64,000 nt of DNA from an uncultured Clostridia bacterium. Lineage in GTDB: Bacteria > Bacillota > Clostridia > Oscillospirales > Oscillospiraceae. How positions within the stretch are numbered: position 1 is the first letter of the stretch; the number at the start of each line of letters is the position of its first letter. Positions 43,996 to 53,071 of this stretch are shown here, in pieces. The notes under the pieces were generated by a model. The model made no database searches, had not been told where the DNA came from, and was given only the letters and a program-made list of their open reading frames with translations. Location: positions 62,001-126,000 of the forward strand of contig CAMWFH010000002.1 in assembly GCA_947173485.1 (NCBI GenBank), in the 5' to 3' direction. The position numbers were made by a program, and so were the translations under genes.

Positions 43996-45435
43996 TTACA
44001 GGATGCCCTGCCAGCACTGGCTGGCCAGCAGGTCCTCCACCAGGCCGCTGTCCAGCTCGCCGTGGCTGGCCATGCTGCGGAGGATGTTCGCCGCCTGGTC
44101 CACGGTCTTGCCGGGCTTATAGGGGCGGTCATCGGCCACCAGGGCGTCGAAGATGTCCAGGATGGTGATCAGGCGGACCTCGAAGGGGATCTCCTCTCCC
44201 CGCAGGCCCTTGGGGTAGCCGCTGCCGTCCAGCTTCTCGTGGTGGGCCGCCGCCCAGGGGCGCACATGGGACAGCTCCTGGGGGAACTGGATCTGGGCCA
44301 GGAGCTTGTCGGTCAGCACCACATGGCGCTCCATCTCCCGGCGCTCGGCGGGGGAGAGGGTGCCCCGGCGGATGGAGAGCATGGCGTGCTCCTCCTCCGT
44401 GAGCCAGGGCTGGGGCTGGCCGTCAGGGCCTATGTAGGTCCGCTCCCGCAGGCCGTCCAGCCAGGCCAGCTGCTCATCGGTGACGAAGCCCGCCTTGTCG
44501 ATCGTCTCGATGGTCCCGGCGGTCTCCTCCAGGAGCTGGCGGAAGGCAGGCAGGCCCGCCGGGTCCGCCCGGCCCTCCAGGCACTCGATCCGCTGGCTCA
44601 TCCAGATCTCCCCCAGACGGCTGCGCAGGCGGCTGTGCTGGGCGGGGGAGAGGCGGGCGGCCTTGTCCATCACGGACCGGGGGGTGGTGACCTTGCCGAT
44701 GTCGTGGAGCCAGATGCTCATCAGCAGCTCCTCCCGGCGCTGGGGGGAGAAGCTGGCCCGGCCCTGGGCCTCCAGGTGGCCCAGGAAGCCCTCCGCGTAC
44801 TGGGCCATCCGCCGGGAGTGGTGGGCGTTGTAGGGGGTGCGCTCGTCGATGGCGGTGGACATCACCCGGACGAAGGAGCGGAACAGCTCCTGGATGGCCT
44901 CCATATAGCGGACGTTCTGGATGGTGATCGCCGCCTGGGAGGCCACCGACTCCACCGCCAGCACGATCTCATCCCGGAAGGGGCAGATGTGCCCGGCCTC
45001 GTCCAGGGCGTTGATCAGCTGCAAGACGCCGATCTGCTCCCCGGACCGGCTGCGCATGGGCACCACCAGCATACTGCGGGTATCGTAGCCGGTCTGCTCA
45101 TCGTACCGGATGGGGCCGGTGAGGTCGTACAGCCGGCAGTTCTTCACATCCTCGATGCGGATGGTCTTGTCCTCCAGCAGGGCCAGGGCGCAGACGCTCT
45201 GGCGGGTCAGGGGCACCGGCGGCGGGAGACCGTCGCTGCCCCAGGACCGGAGGGTGTTGTTGCGGGAGGTGCGGAAGTGGAGCGCGTCGTCCTTCAAGAG
45301 ATAGAGCGTGCCGGCATCGCAGGCCGTCAGCTCCATGGCGCAGGTCAGGATGCGCTCTAAGAGCCGGTCCAGGTCCCGCTCTGCGGACAGCAGCACCCCC
45401 ACCTCCAGCAGCTTTTGGATGTCCTCTTGTCTCAT
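43996..45435 (-). CDS. GAF-HD-GYP domain protein (cyclic-di-GMP phosphodiesterase-like)
   Basis: A 479-residue cytoplasmic protein. GAF domain at about 15-165 (AGTLYLLKDDALHFRTSRN, SMLVVPM). HD-GYP domain at about 190-450: HHSRRMAQYAEG, LHDIGKVTTP, and HHEKLDGSGYPKGL with the GYP triad. A stretch of about 120 residues separates the HD motif from the following metal-site region, longer than usual. The family hydrolyses cyclic-di-GMP or related dinucleotides, and the GAF part would sense a small ligand. Its GTG/ATG start overlaps the MBL gene stop by 4 bases, so both come from one transcript. Confidence 0.9.
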   Translation of the reverse strand: MRQEDIQKLLEVGVLLSAERDLDRLLERILTCAMELTACDAGTLYLLKDDALHFRTSRNNTLRSWGSDGLPPPVPLTRQSVCALALLEDKTIRIEDVKNCRLYDLTGPIRYDEQTGYDTRSMLVVPMRSRSGEQIGVLQLINALDEAGHICPFRDEIVLAVESVASQAAITIQNVRYMEAIQELFRSFVRVMSTAIDERTPYNAHHSRRMAQYAEGFLGHLEAQGRASFSPQRREELLMSIWLHDIGKVTTPRSVMDKAARLSPAQHSRLRSRLGEIWMSQRIECLEGRADPAGLPAFRQLLEETAGTIETIDKAGFVTDEQLAWLDGLRERTYIGPDGQPQPWLTEEEHAMLSIRRGTLSPAERREMERHVVLTDKLLAQIQFPQELSHVRPWAAAHHEKLDGSGYPKGLRGEEIPFEVRLITILDIFDALVADDRPYKPGKTVDQAANILRSMASHGELDSGLVEDLLASQCWQGIL

Positions 45436-46193
45436 AGCTCGATCGTCATCCCCTCTCTGGCAAAGAGCCCGCCGGCCTCATGGGCCAGCCGCTCTTGGGC
45501 CTGCAAAGATCGGTCGTCGTAGTCCGGGCCGTAATGGGTCATCAGCACCTGCCCCACCTCCGCCGCCCGGCCCAGGGCGATCCCCTCGGCCCAGGTGGAG
45601 TGGCCCCAGCCGGGGCGCAGGTCCCTTGGGGCGAAGGCGGCGTCCCAGATGAGCAGGTCTGCCCCCTGGGCGAAGGCCGTCAGGCGGGCCGCCATGTCCC
45701 CGGCCAGCTCGCAGTCCAGGGCGTAGACCAGACAGGTCTCCCCATCGGTCAGGCGGTAGAGCAGACTGCCGTTGGGGTGGCACCCCGCCAGGACCGACAC
45801 CTCCACGCCCCCCGGCAGGGGGAAGGAGCGGCCCGGCGCCGTCTCATGGAGGACCGCCTGCCCCAGGCCCACCGGCCAGAAGGGCGGCCCCACCAGTCCC
45901 TCCAGAAGGGAGCGGGAGCCGGCGGGGCCGTAGAGATGGACGGTGCTGTCCTGCAAGGGGGCGAAGCCGAAGAGGCCGGCGATGTGGTCCATGTGCAGGT
46001 GGCTGAGCAGGATGTGCCAGGGGCCGGCGCCGGTGAGGCCCGTCAGGCCGGTACCGGCGTCCAGGACGGCCTGTCCGCCGTCCCAGTCCACGGTGAAGCA
46101 GGCGGTGTTGCCGCCATAGGCCAGATGGTCCGCCGCCGGGGTGGGGACGGACCCCCGGACCCCCCGCACGGTCAGTTTCCATGGACGCCCCAC
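45432..46193 (-). CDS. metallo-beta-lactamase-fold hydrolase
   Basis: A 253-residue protein with an N-terminal GVRGSVPTP and GGNTACF as in RNase Z-/PhnP-like hydrolases. The zinc motif is SHLHMDH (about 64-70), with later metal-site residues in CHPNGS, YALDCE and the final HYGPD. It starts with GTG 46193, five bases after the TSCPD gene stop. The group includes cyclic-nucleotide or phosphodiester hydrolases; pairing with an HD-GYP protein hints at nucleotide signalling (inference). Confidence 0.88.
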   Translation of the reverse strand: MGRPWKLTVRGVRGSVPTPAADHLAYGGNTACFTVDWDGGQAVLDAGTGLTGLTGAGPWHILLSHLHMDHIAGLFGFAPLQDSTVHLYGPAGSRSLLEGLVGPPFWPVGLGQAVLHETAPGRSFPLPGGVEVSVLAGCHPNGSLLYRLTDGETCLVYALDCELAGDMAARLTAFAQGADLLIWDAAFAPRDLRPGWGHSTWAEGIALGRAAEVGQVLMTHYGPDYDDRSLQAQERLAHEAGGLFAREGMTIEL

Positions 46194-46198
46194 GGTCC

Positions 46199-46450
46199 TC
46201 AGCCCTGGTCCAGGGCCTGCCGCAGGGCCTTTGCCAGCTGGTCGGGGCAGGAGGTCTCCTTGAAGCCGCAGCGGATGCCGCTGAGGAGGTCGATGGCCCG
46301 CTGGGCGTCCATGCCCTGGACCAGCTTGGTGATCCCCTTCAGGTTGCCGTCACAGCCGCCCAGGATCTCCACGGAGCGGATCTTGCCGTCCTCCACGTCC
46401 ACGTCCATCCGCCGGCTGCACACGCCACGGGGAAGATAGGTATAGCGCAT
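46199..46450 (-). CDS. TSCPD-domain protein, TIGR03905 type
   Basis: An 83-residue protein opening MRYTYLPRGVCSRRMDV, with GGCDGNLKGI and the eponymous TSCPDQLAKAL near the end. Stand-alone TSCPD proteins resemble the C-terminus of B12-dependent ribonucleotide reductase and bind metal through cysteines; the function of the single-domain form is unknown. AAAGGAGACGAGAGAT precedes the ATG. It is the first gene of the three-gene minus operon. Confidence 0.85.
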   Translation of the reverse strand: MRYTYLPRGVCSRRMDVDVEDGKIRSVEILGGCDGNLKGITKLVQGMDAQRAIDLLSGIRCGFKETSCPDQLAKALRQALDQG

Positions 46451-46605
46451 ATCTCTCGTCTCCTTTTATAAAAAGTATCGCACCGGGCCCTCTACAGGGC
46501 CGGCCAAGGTATTATACCACATCCCGCCCGGTTTGCAAAGGGGGCGAATGATCTATCCATCATCCGGCTATACTTCCTGCAAATGCCAACAAGGAGCGAA
46601 GAGCC

Positions 46606-49065
46606 ATGAGTGACGACCGATTCACCCCCGCCGCCCGGGAGGCGCTGCGTCTGTCCCAGCGGGCGGCGGAGGAGCTGGGGCACAGCTATGTAGGCAGCGA
46701 GCATCTCCTTTTAGGACTGCTGCGGGAGAGAGAGGGGACGGCCCATAAGGCCCTCCAGGAGAGCGGGCTGACCGAGGCCCGGGCCAGGGAGATCCTGGTC
46801 GCCAGCGTGGGCCGGGGGTCCGCCGGCACGGTCCCCGCCCAGGGGCTGACCCTCCGGGCCCGGGGGGCCATCGAGTGCGCGGTGGCGGAGTCCCTCCGGG
46901 CCGGCAGCCGCCGGGTGGATACGGAGCATCTGCTCCTGGGGGTCCTGCGGCAGGAGAACGGCGGGGCCCTCCGGGTCCTCACCGCCGCCGGGGTGGAGCC
47001 CAGGCAGCTGCTCTCCCGGCTGCTCCAGCGGCAGAACGTCCGGGCCGGGGCCCAGCAGCCCCAGGCGGAGCCCCCCAGGGCCCAGAGCGGCCGGGACACC
47101 GCCCGGGTGCTGACGGAGTACACCACCGACCTGACGGCCCTGGCCCGGGAGGGGAAGCTGGACCCGGTGATCGGGCGGGACAAGGAGGTCCGGCGGGCCA
47201 TCCAGATCCTGAGCCGCCGGACCAAGAACAACCCGGCCCTCATCGGGGAACCGGGGGTGGGCAAGACGGCCATCGCCGAGGGCCTGGCCCAGCGGATCGC
47301 CCTGGGGGACGTGCCGGAGGAGCTGCAAAACAAGCGGATCTTGTCCCTGGACCTGACCGCCATGCTGGCGGGGACCAAGTACCGGGGGGAGTTCGAGGAC
47401 CGGATCAAGAGCTGCCTGCGGGAGGTCCGGCGGGCGGGGAACATCATCCTCTTCCTGGACGAGCTCCACACCATCGTAGGCGCCGGCAGCGCCGAGGGGG
47501 CGGTGGACGCGGCCAACATCATCAAGCCCCCTCTGGGCCGGGGGGAGATCCGGGTCATCGGGGCCACCACCCTGGACGAGTACCGCCGCCACATCGAGAA
47601 GGACGCGGCCTTGGAGCGCCGGTTCCAGCCCATCACCGTGCCTGAGCCGGAGCCGGAGACGGCCCTGGAGATCCTCCGGGGGCTGCGGGAGCGGTATGAG
47701 GCCCACCACGGCCTGGGCATCAGCGACGAGGCCCTGCGGGCGGCGGTGGACCTGTCGGTCCGGTATATCAACGACCGCTGCCTGCCGGACAAGGCCATCG
47801 ACCTGATGGACGAGGCCGCCAGCCGGGTCCGCCTGGAGGACCGGGGGGCGGGGCCGGATATGCGGGCCCTGGAGAACAAGCTGGACGCGGTGCGCCGGGA
47901 GAAGAACGAGGCCATCGGCGGCCAGGACTACGAGAAGGCCGCCCGCCTCCGGGACATCGAGCTGAACTTCCTCCGGCAGCTGACGGAGGAGCGCTGCCGC
48001 TGGCGCAAGACCTACCAGCAGCGGCGGAACGTGGTGACCGGGGAGGACGTGGCCGGGGTGGTGTCGGAGTGGACCGGTATCCCGGTGAAGCGCCTGGCGG
48101 AGGAGGAGAGCCAAAAGCTCCTGCGGCTGGAGGAGGCCCTCCACCGGCGTGTGGTGGGCCAGGGGGAGGCGGTGTCCGCCATCGCCCGGGCCATCCGCCG
48201 GGGCCGGGTGGGCCTCCGGGACCCCAGGCGGCCCATCGGCTCCTTCCTGCTCCTAGGGCCCACCGGCGTGGGCAAGACGGAGCTGTGCCGGACCCTGGCG
48301 GAGGTCCTCTTCGGCAAGGAGGAGAGCCTGATCCGGCTGGATATGTCGGAGTATATGGAGCGGCACACGGTCTCCCGGCTGATCGGGTCCCCGCCGGGGT
48401 ATGTGGGCCACGAGGAGGGGGGACAGCTGACGGAGAAGGTCCGCCGCCGGCCCTACTCCGTGGTGCTGTTCGATGAGATCGAGAAGGCCCACGAGGACGT
48501 GTGGAACCTGCTCTTGCAGATCCTGGAGGAGGGAGCCCTCACCGACAGCCAGGGCCGCCGGGTGGACTTTCGCAACGCGGTGGTGGTGATGACCTCCAAC
48601 ATCGGGGCCAGGGCCATTGCCGAGACGGGCCGGTCCATCGGCTTCCGGGGCCGGGAGGGGAAGAGCTTCGAGACGGTGCGCCAGTCGGTGCTGGCGGAGC
48701 TGAAGCGGACCTTCCGCCCGGAGCTTTTGAACCGCATCGATGAGACCATCGTGTTCCAGCGGCTGGAGGGGCCGGAGGTGGAGGAGATCGCCCGCCGGAT
48801 GCTGGCGGAGACTGGCAAGCGCCTCCAAGCGCTGGGCTTGGAGCTGTCCCCGGCCCCGGAGGCGGTGGCCTGCTTGGCCGCCGCGGGATTTGACCCGGAG
48901 AACGGCGCCCGCCCCCTCCGCCGGGCCATCCGGGGCGGGGTGGAGGACGCCATCGCCCAGCAGATCCTGGAGGGCAAGGTCCGCTCCGGGGACAAGCTGC
49001 GGCTGACCGCGCCGGCGGGAGAACTGGTAGTGGAGAAGGTGCCGGCGCTGCGGAAAGAGGCATAA
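46606..49065 (+). CDS. clpC: ClpC-type AAA+ unfoldase
   Basis: An 819-residue Hsp100 protein. Two Clp N repeats (about 1-140), first AAA domain ([29 protein letters not shown]), middle UVR-like segment ([13 protein letters not shown]), then the second AAA domain ([49 protein letters not shown]). The short middle domain fits ClpC, not ClpB; it would feed proteins to ClpP. AAGGAGCGAAGAGCC precedes ATG 46606. The usual ctsR-mcsA-mcsB companions are not next to it. A terminator follows at 49095. Confidence 0.9.
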   Translation: MSDDRFTPAAREALRLSQRAAEELGHSYVGSEHLLLGLLREREGTAHKALQESGLTEARAREILVASVGRGSAGTVPAQGLTLRARGAIECAVAESLRAGSRRVDTEHLLLGVLRQENGGALRVLTAAGVEPRQLLSRLLQRQNVRAGAQQPQAEPPRAQSGRDTARVLTEYTTDLTALAREGKLDPVIGRDKEVRRAIQILSRRTKNNPALIGEPGVGKTAIAEGLAQRIALGDVPEELQNKRILSLDLTAMLAGTKYRGEFEDRIKSCLREVRRAGNIILFLDELHTIVGAGSAEGAVDAANIIKPPLGRGEIRVIGATTLDEYRRHIEKDAALERRFQPITVPEPEPETALEILRGLRERYEAHHGLGISDEALRAAVDLSVRYINDRCLPDKAIDLMDEAASRVRLEDRGAGPDMRALENKLDAVRREKNEAIGGQDYEKAARLRDIELNFLRQLTEERCRWRKTYQQRRNVVTGEDVAGVVSEWTGIPVKRLAEEESQKLLRLEEALHRRVVGQGEAVSAIARAIRRGRVGLRDPRRPIGSFLLLGPTGVGKTELCRTLAEVLFGKEESLIRLDMSEYMERHTVSRLIGSPPGYVGHEEGGQLTEKVRRRPYSVVLFDEIEKAHEDVWNLLLQILEEGALTDSQGRRVDFRNAVVVMTSNIGARAIAETGRSIGFRGREGKSFETVRQSVLAELKRTFRPELLNRIDETIVFQRLEGPEVEEIARRMLAETGKRLQALGLELSPAPEAVACLAAAGFDPENGARPLRRAIRGGVEDAIAQQILEGKVRSGDKLRLTAPAGELVVEKVPALRKEA

Positions 49066-49094
49066 AGGACTGGAGGACCAGCCGGTCCGGCAGC

Positions 49095-49130
49095 AGATCT
49101 CCCTGGAGATATCTTCCAGGGGGATCTTTT
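49095..49130 (+). terminator. terminator after clpC
   Basis: AGATCTCCCTGGA...TCCAGGGGGATC stem with one mismatch, followed by TTTT. Confidence 0.7.
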
Positions 49131-49136
49131 GCAGTA

Positions 49137-49165
49137 TTGACAAAATAGAAGATCTATGGTAAATG
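49137..49165 (+). promoter_or_regulatory. candidate promoter of the exported 229-residue protein
   Basis: TTGACA (49137-49142), 17-base spacer, TAAATG (49160-49165). Good -35, weak -10. Confidence 0.4.
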
Positions 49166-49213
49166 ATGGTATGAGAGCTGCTTGCGGTGGAAGTATGGGG
49201 AGGGAAAAGCTGT

Positions 49214-49903
49214 ATGAGATCCAAAAAAACCTTATGGATACTGGCTGCGCTTTTGGCGGTCGGGATCGCAGGAGCGATCCCGCTCCTACGCCCGGTGGAA
49301 AATACAGCATATATCTCCGGTCAGCTGCCGCATAGGACCACAGACGACCTGTTCCAGCAGTCCTCTCTGGTGGCCTTGGGGCAGGTGACGGATATCTCAG
49401 ACGCTTTCCGCATCGAGAGTACCAGCGGCGGGACCGCTATCTATACAGACTACACCTTCACGATCTCCCGCTTGGTCCGAGGGACGAACACGGCGGAGAG
49501 CGTGACGGTGCGTGTGCCGGGAGGTACAGTGGACCACTATACGGAAGTATACGAGCCCTGTGCCGAGCTGGAAAAGGACGGGGAGTATCTGCTCTTCTTG
49601 CAGCGCCCCTATGGAGGCGGCGCGTACAACACCGCCGGGGACTACTACTACGTTCTGGGCCTGGCCCAGGGGGCCTTTACAGCGGTCGATGAGGAGAAGA
49701 CCCGATTTGTCTCCCAGCTGGGGGTGGAGCTGGATCTGGGCCAGATGGCGATGGCCTACGCGGATGAGCCGGTGGATGAGAATTACGCCCGCCGGGAGTT
49801 CATCGAGAATCAGCAGTGGAACTTGGAGTCCGGGTTCATCACCCAGGAGGAGTATGACCAATTTATGGCGGAGCTGGATGTGTACGCCACCATCCTCCCA
49901 TGA
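49214..49903 (+). CDS. exported or membrane-anchored protein of unknown function
   Basis: A 229-residue protein with a basic start and one hydrophobic segment (MRSKKTLWILAALLAVGIAG), so it is secreted or anchored. The outside part has LVALGQVTDISDAF, YTFTISRLVRG and GGTVDHYTEVYEP...GEYLLFLQ, a beta-rich pattern found in many uncharacterised Firmicutes exported proteins. There is no catalytic motif. ATG 49214 follows GGGAGGGAAAAGCTGT; the earlier in-frame ATG 49187 would bury the signal peptide. Confidence 0.7.
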   Translation: MRSKKTLWILAALLAVGIAGAIPLLRPVENTAYISGQLPHRTTDDLFQQSSLVALGQVTDISDAFRIESTSGGTAIYTDYTFTISRLVRGTNTAESVTVRVPGGTVDHYTEVYEPCAELEKDGEYLLFLQRPYGGGAYNTAGDYYYVLGLAQGAFTAVDEEKTRFVSQLGVELDLGQMAMAYADEPVDENYARREFIENQQWNLESGFITQEEYDQFMAELDVYATILP

Positions 49904-49980
49904 CCGGTCAGATGATAGCAGCGGAGCGCCTGTGCCATTTCGCACAGGCGCTCCTTTGTATTTTCAGTTGTGTTTTCAGC

Positions 49981-50271
49981 TCACTGCTGCTCCAGTAGGG
50001 TCATATACTTTGGCCGCTCGGCTTCCGGGACCTTCAGCGCCGTCATCGCCTGTTCGATGGATAGGCCCATAGTCTCCATAAGGCTGTTGATGGACAGCAG
50101 GATACCATCTGTCATCCCTTTGGCCATGCCTTCAACGCGTCCTTTGGCTATGCCTTCAGCCCGGCCCTTGGCCATACCTTCGGCTCGGCCCTTAGCCATG
50201 CCTTCAGCCCGGCCCTTAGCCATGCCCTCGGCGATGCCCTTTTCTCTTACGCCCTTGCTCAGGTTGCACAT
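49981..50271 (-). CDS. small repeat protein, AEGMAKGR repeats (Rpn-tail-like)
   Basis: A 96-residue protein. After MCNLSKGVREKG come five 8-residue repeats of type AEGMAKGR, then a helical tail. The same alternating EG/KG repeat ends Rpn-family (PD-(D/E)XK recombination-promoting nuclease/transposase-like) proteins, and stand-alone copies are frequent in Clostridia. No nuclease domain is present here. ATG 50271 has GAGGTG six bases upstream; the GTG at 50280 overlaps that site and is rejected. Confidence 0.7.
   Translation of the reverse strand: MCNLSKGVREKGIAEGMAKGRAEGMAKGRAEGMAKGRAEGIAKGRVEGMAKGMTDGILLSINSLMETMGLSIEQAMTALKVPEAERPKYMTLLEQQ
50113..50232 (-). repeat. 24-bp tandem repeat, five units, coding
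   Basis: Five units encoding AEGMAKGR x3, AEGIAKGR and VEGMAKGM inside the small repeat protein. The units differ by a few bases, so this is a diverged protein repeat rather than a recent expansion. Confidence 0.85.
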
Positions 50272-50409
50272 GACAGACACCTCTTCTCCTATTCTACCAC
50301 AACTGCCCGGCGGCGTCCACCGCTTTTTTTGGCGTCATATTCCCGGACAGGCCCTCATAAGATGGGAACATCCAAAGGAGAAGGGAGCCGCTGCGGCGGG
50401 GGACAAGGT

Positions 50410-50604
50410 ATGGATGTGGATCTGATCTTTAAGATAGCGGCCATAGGTATCATCGTGGCGGTGCTGAACCAGCTGCTGGTCCGGTCGGGACGGGAGGAGC
50501 AGGCGCTGATGACCACCCTGGCGGGGCTGGTGGTGGTGCTGATGATCTTAGTCCAGGAGATCAGCCGTCTGTTCGACCTCATCAAGACCCTGTTCCAGTT
50601 CTGA
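50410..50604 (+). CDS. spoIIIAC: stage III sporulation protein AC
   Basis: A 64-residue protein with two membrane helices (IFKIAAIGIIVAVLNQLLV, ALMTTLAGLVVVLMILV), the standard SpoIIIAC form. It is part of the SpoIIIA-SpoIIQ channel linking mother cell and forespore. ATG 50410 is used; the frame upstream to 50329 has no SpoIIIAB-like sequence. It is the first gene of the operon here, which normally begins with spoIIIAA and spoIIIAB. Confidence 0.93.
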   Translation: MDVDLIFKIAAIGIIVAVLNQLLVRSGREEQALMTTLAGLVVVLMILVQEISRLFDLIKTLFQF

Positions 50605-50606
50605 CC

Positions 50607-50999
50607 ATGGAGCTGGCGTACAAGGCGGCGGCGATCTGCGTGGTGGCCGCCCTGACAGGGGCCTTTTTGAAGCGGGGTACCCCGGAGATCGCCCTGCTGC
50701 TCGCCCTGGCCACGGCGGTGGCGGTGCTGGGCTGGTCGCTGGAGGGCCTGGAGACGGTGTCAGCGGCCCTGGAGCGCTTTTTGGACCAGGCCGGTCTGGA
50801 GCGGCGTTTGTTCCTGCCTCTGGTGAAGATCGTGGGCATCTCCCTGGTGGCCCGGCTGGGGGCGGACCTGTGCAGGGACGCGGGGCAGGGGATGCTGGCG
50901 TCGCTGGTGGAGCTGTGCGGCACGCTGTGCGCCCTGGCGGCGGCTATGCCGCTGCTGACGGAGGCGGCGGGGCTGTTCGGGGGGTGGATGACGGGATGA
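50607..50999 (+). CDS. spoIIIAD: stage III sporulation protein AD
   Basis: A 130-residue membrane protein, about four helices, LGWSLEGLETV and GADLCRDAGQ motif. It starts 3 bases after spoIIIAC and overlaps spoIIIAE by ATGA. Member of the feeding-tube channel of the engulfed forespore. Confidence 0.92.
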   Translation: MELAYKAAAICVVAALTGAFLKRGTPEIALLLALATAVAVLGWSLEGLETVSAALERFLDQAGLERRLFLPLVKIVGISLVARLGADLCRDAGQGMLASLVELCGTLCALAAAMPLLTEAAGLFGGWMTG

Positions 51000-52060
51000 G
51001 ATGGAGGATCTTGACCCTTGGCGCCGGGGTGCTGCTGGCGCTGCTGCTGGCGGGACAGGCCCTGGCGGTGGAGGTGCCGGGGGACCTGCAAAAGGCGCTC
51101 CCGGCGGGGGACGAGCTGGCGGGGGCCTCCCTGGAGGATGGGCTGGCGGCCCTTTGGGGCCGGGCGGCGGGCCTGGTGGGTGGACTGCTCCGGGCCGGTG
51201 TCCGGGACGCGGCGTGTCTGCTGCTGGTGCTGGTCCTCTGCGGCGTGGGGGAGGGGGGGATGCTGGCGGTGAAGGCCGCCGGTCCGCCCTATGTCCTCCT
51301 GGCGGGGACCCTGGCGATCCTGCTCCTGGCGGCGGGGGACGTGAAGGGGCTGATGGGCATGGGGGTGGAGACCATCACCGAGCTGGAGCAGTTCTCCAAG
51401 GTGCTGCTGCCCAGCCTGACGGCGGCCACGGCGGCTATGGGCCATGCCGGGTCCGCGGCGGTCCGGCAGATGGCGGCGGCGTTCTTCAGCGACGTGCTGC
51501 TGACGGCGATCCGCCGGGTGTTCGTCCCCATGACCTACCTCTACATAGGCCTGCTGGCGGCCAACACCCTCCTGGGGGGAGGCCAGCTGGAGAAGCTGGC
51601 GGAGGGGCTGAAAAAGCTGATCTCCTGGAGCCTCAAGACCGCCCTGCTGCTCTTCACCGGCTATCTGACCGTGACTGGGGCGGCGGCGGGGGCGGCGGAC
51701 GCTCTTACAGTGAAGCTGGCTCGGACGGCCATCTCCTCCACAGTGCCGGTGGTGGGGGGCGTGGTGGCTAACGCGGCGGAGACGGTGCTGGCCGGCGCGG
51801 CGGTCCTCCGGGGGACCATCGGGGTGTTCGGCATCCTGGGAGTGCTGTCCCTCTGCCTGCTGCCCTTCCTGCGGCTGACGGTGCAGTATCTGCTCTATAT
51901 GCTGGTGGCCCTGGCGGCCTCCGCTCTGGGGCCCAAGCCCCTGGCGGAGCTGCTGGAGGGACTGGGCGGGGCCTTCGGCCTGATCCTAGGGATGACCGGC
52001 AGCGCGGCCATGCTGCTGCTGATCGCCATCCTGTCCTCCCTGCTGGTGGTGACGGCATGA
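50996..52060 (+). CDS. spoIIIAE: stage III sporulation protein AE
   Basis: A 354-residue protein with a signal-type N-terminus (MRWRILTLGAGVLLALLLAGQALA) and about seven further hydrophobic segments. VETITELEQFSKVLLPSLTA and SSTVPVVGGVVANAAETVL are the conserved SpoIIIAE stretches. ATG 50996 overlaps the spoIIIAD stop; the stop overlaps spoIIIAF by ATGA. Confidence 0.93.
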   Translation: MRWRILTLGAGVLLALLLAGQALAVEVPGDLQKALPAGDELAGASLEDGLAALWGRAAGLVGGLLRAGVRDAACLLLVLVLCGVGEGGMLAVKAAGPPYVLLAGTLAILLLAAGDVKGLMGMGVETITELEQFSKVLLPSLTAATAAMGHAGSAAVRQMAAAFFSDVLLTAIRRVFVPMTYLYIGLLAANTLLGGGQLEKLAEGLKKLISWSLKTALLLFTGYLTVTGAAAGAADALTVKLARTAISSTVPVVGGVVANAAETVLAGAAVLRGTIGVFGILGVLSLCLLPFLRLTVQYLLYMLVALAASALGPKPLAELLEGLGGAFGLILGMTGSAAMLLLIAILSSLLVVTA

Positions 52061-52524
52061 CGGCGTGGATGAAGCAGTGGCTGCTGGGGGTGGTGGCGGC
52101 GGCGCTGGCGGCGTCTTTGGCAGACTGCCTGGTGGTCCAGCCGCCCCTGAAGCGGCTGGCGAAGCTGGCCGGGGGCATCCTGCTGGCGCTGGCGCTGCTG
52201 CGGCCCCTGACGGCCCTGCCGCCGGTGGCGGCGTCCCTGGAGGACTACCGGCGGCAGGCGGAGGAGACGGTCCAGGCCAGCCAGCGGGAGCAGCGCTCGA
52301 CCCTTTCCGCGATCATAGAGGAGGAGCTGGCCGCATATATTGTGGACAAAGCGGCCGGGATGGGCCTGGAGACGGCGGTCCGGGTGGCCGTCGCGCCGGA
52401 CGGGGAGGGCACGCCCCTGCCCCAGGCGGTCTATCTCACCATCCCCCCGGACAGCGCTCTGTCGGCATGGCTGGAGGAGGCCCTGGGGCTCCCGCCGGAG
52501 GCCCAGTTCTGGCAGACGCCATAA
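52057..52524 (+). CDS. spoIIIAF: stage III sporulation protein AF
   Basis: A 155-residue protein: two N-terminal membrane helices, then a small soluble ring-building-motif-like domain (EEELAAYIVDKAAGMGLE...VYLTIPPD). Order and coupling inside the operon support the call. Confidence 0.85.
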   Translation: MTAWMKQWLLGVVAAALAASLADCLVVQPPLKRLAKLAGGILLALALLRPLTALPPVAASLEDYRRQAEETVQASQREQRSTLSAIIEEELAAYIVDKAAGMGLETAVRVAVAPDGEGTPLPQAVYLTIPPDSALSAWLEEALGLPPEAQFWQTP

Positions 52525-52543
52525 AAGAGGAGCGGAGGTCGGT

Positions 52544-53071
52544 ATGGAGAAGCAGGACAAGAAAAAAGCGGTCTTGGGCAGCTACAAATATGTGCTGCTG
52601 GTGCTCTTGGCAGGGGTGGTGGTGCTGCTGTGGCCGGAGAAAGAGGGGCCCCTCCAACAAATCCCGGCGGCGGCGCCAACAGCCGGGCAGACGGACATAC
52701 AGGAGGAGATGGAGCGCATCCTCTCCGCCATCGACGGCGTGGGGGACGTGAAGCTGATGCTGACCCTGGAGACCAACGGGGAGCGAAAGCTGGCCGGGGA
52801 CAGCGCCTTGCGCTACAGTGGCCCCACCGCCGCCCCCGACGACTACCAGCGGACCTCGGAGACGGTGGTCCTCTCCCAGACGGGAGCGGGGCAGGAGGTG
52901 GTGGTGGTCCAGGAGGTGCAGCCGAAGTTCCGGGGGGCGCTGGTGGTCTGCGGCGGCGGCGACGTGCCGTCTGTGCGCCTGGCGGTGATCGAGGCGGTGT
53001 CGGCCCTGACGGGGCTGGGCGCGGATAAGATATCGGTAGTCAAATCGAATGTGGAGGTGACCGGGGGATGA
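52544..53071 (+). CDS. spoIIIAG: stage III sporulation protein AG
   Basis: A 175-residue protein: one membrane helix (YVLLVLLAGVVVLLW), then the ring-building domain with EEMERILSAIDGVGDVKLMLTL and PSVRLAVIEAVSALTGLGADKISV. SpoIIIAG forms the large ring in the intermembrane space. ATG 52544 has GGAGGT before it. It overlaps spoIIIAH by 4 bases. Confidence 0.93.
   Translation: MEKQDKKKAVLGSYKYVLLVLLAGVVVLLWPEKEGPLQQIPAAAPTAGQTDIQEEMERILSAIDGVGDVKLMLTLETNGERKLAGDSALRYSGPTAAPDDYQRTSETVVLSQTGAGQEVVVVQEVQPKFRGALVVCGGGDVPSVRLAVIEAVSALTGLGADKISVVKSNVEVTGG

Noticed and set aside
50113..50232. Possible CRISPR-like repeat
   Set aside because: Units are directly adjacent, in frame and protein-coding (AEGMAKGR), with no spacers and no cas genes.
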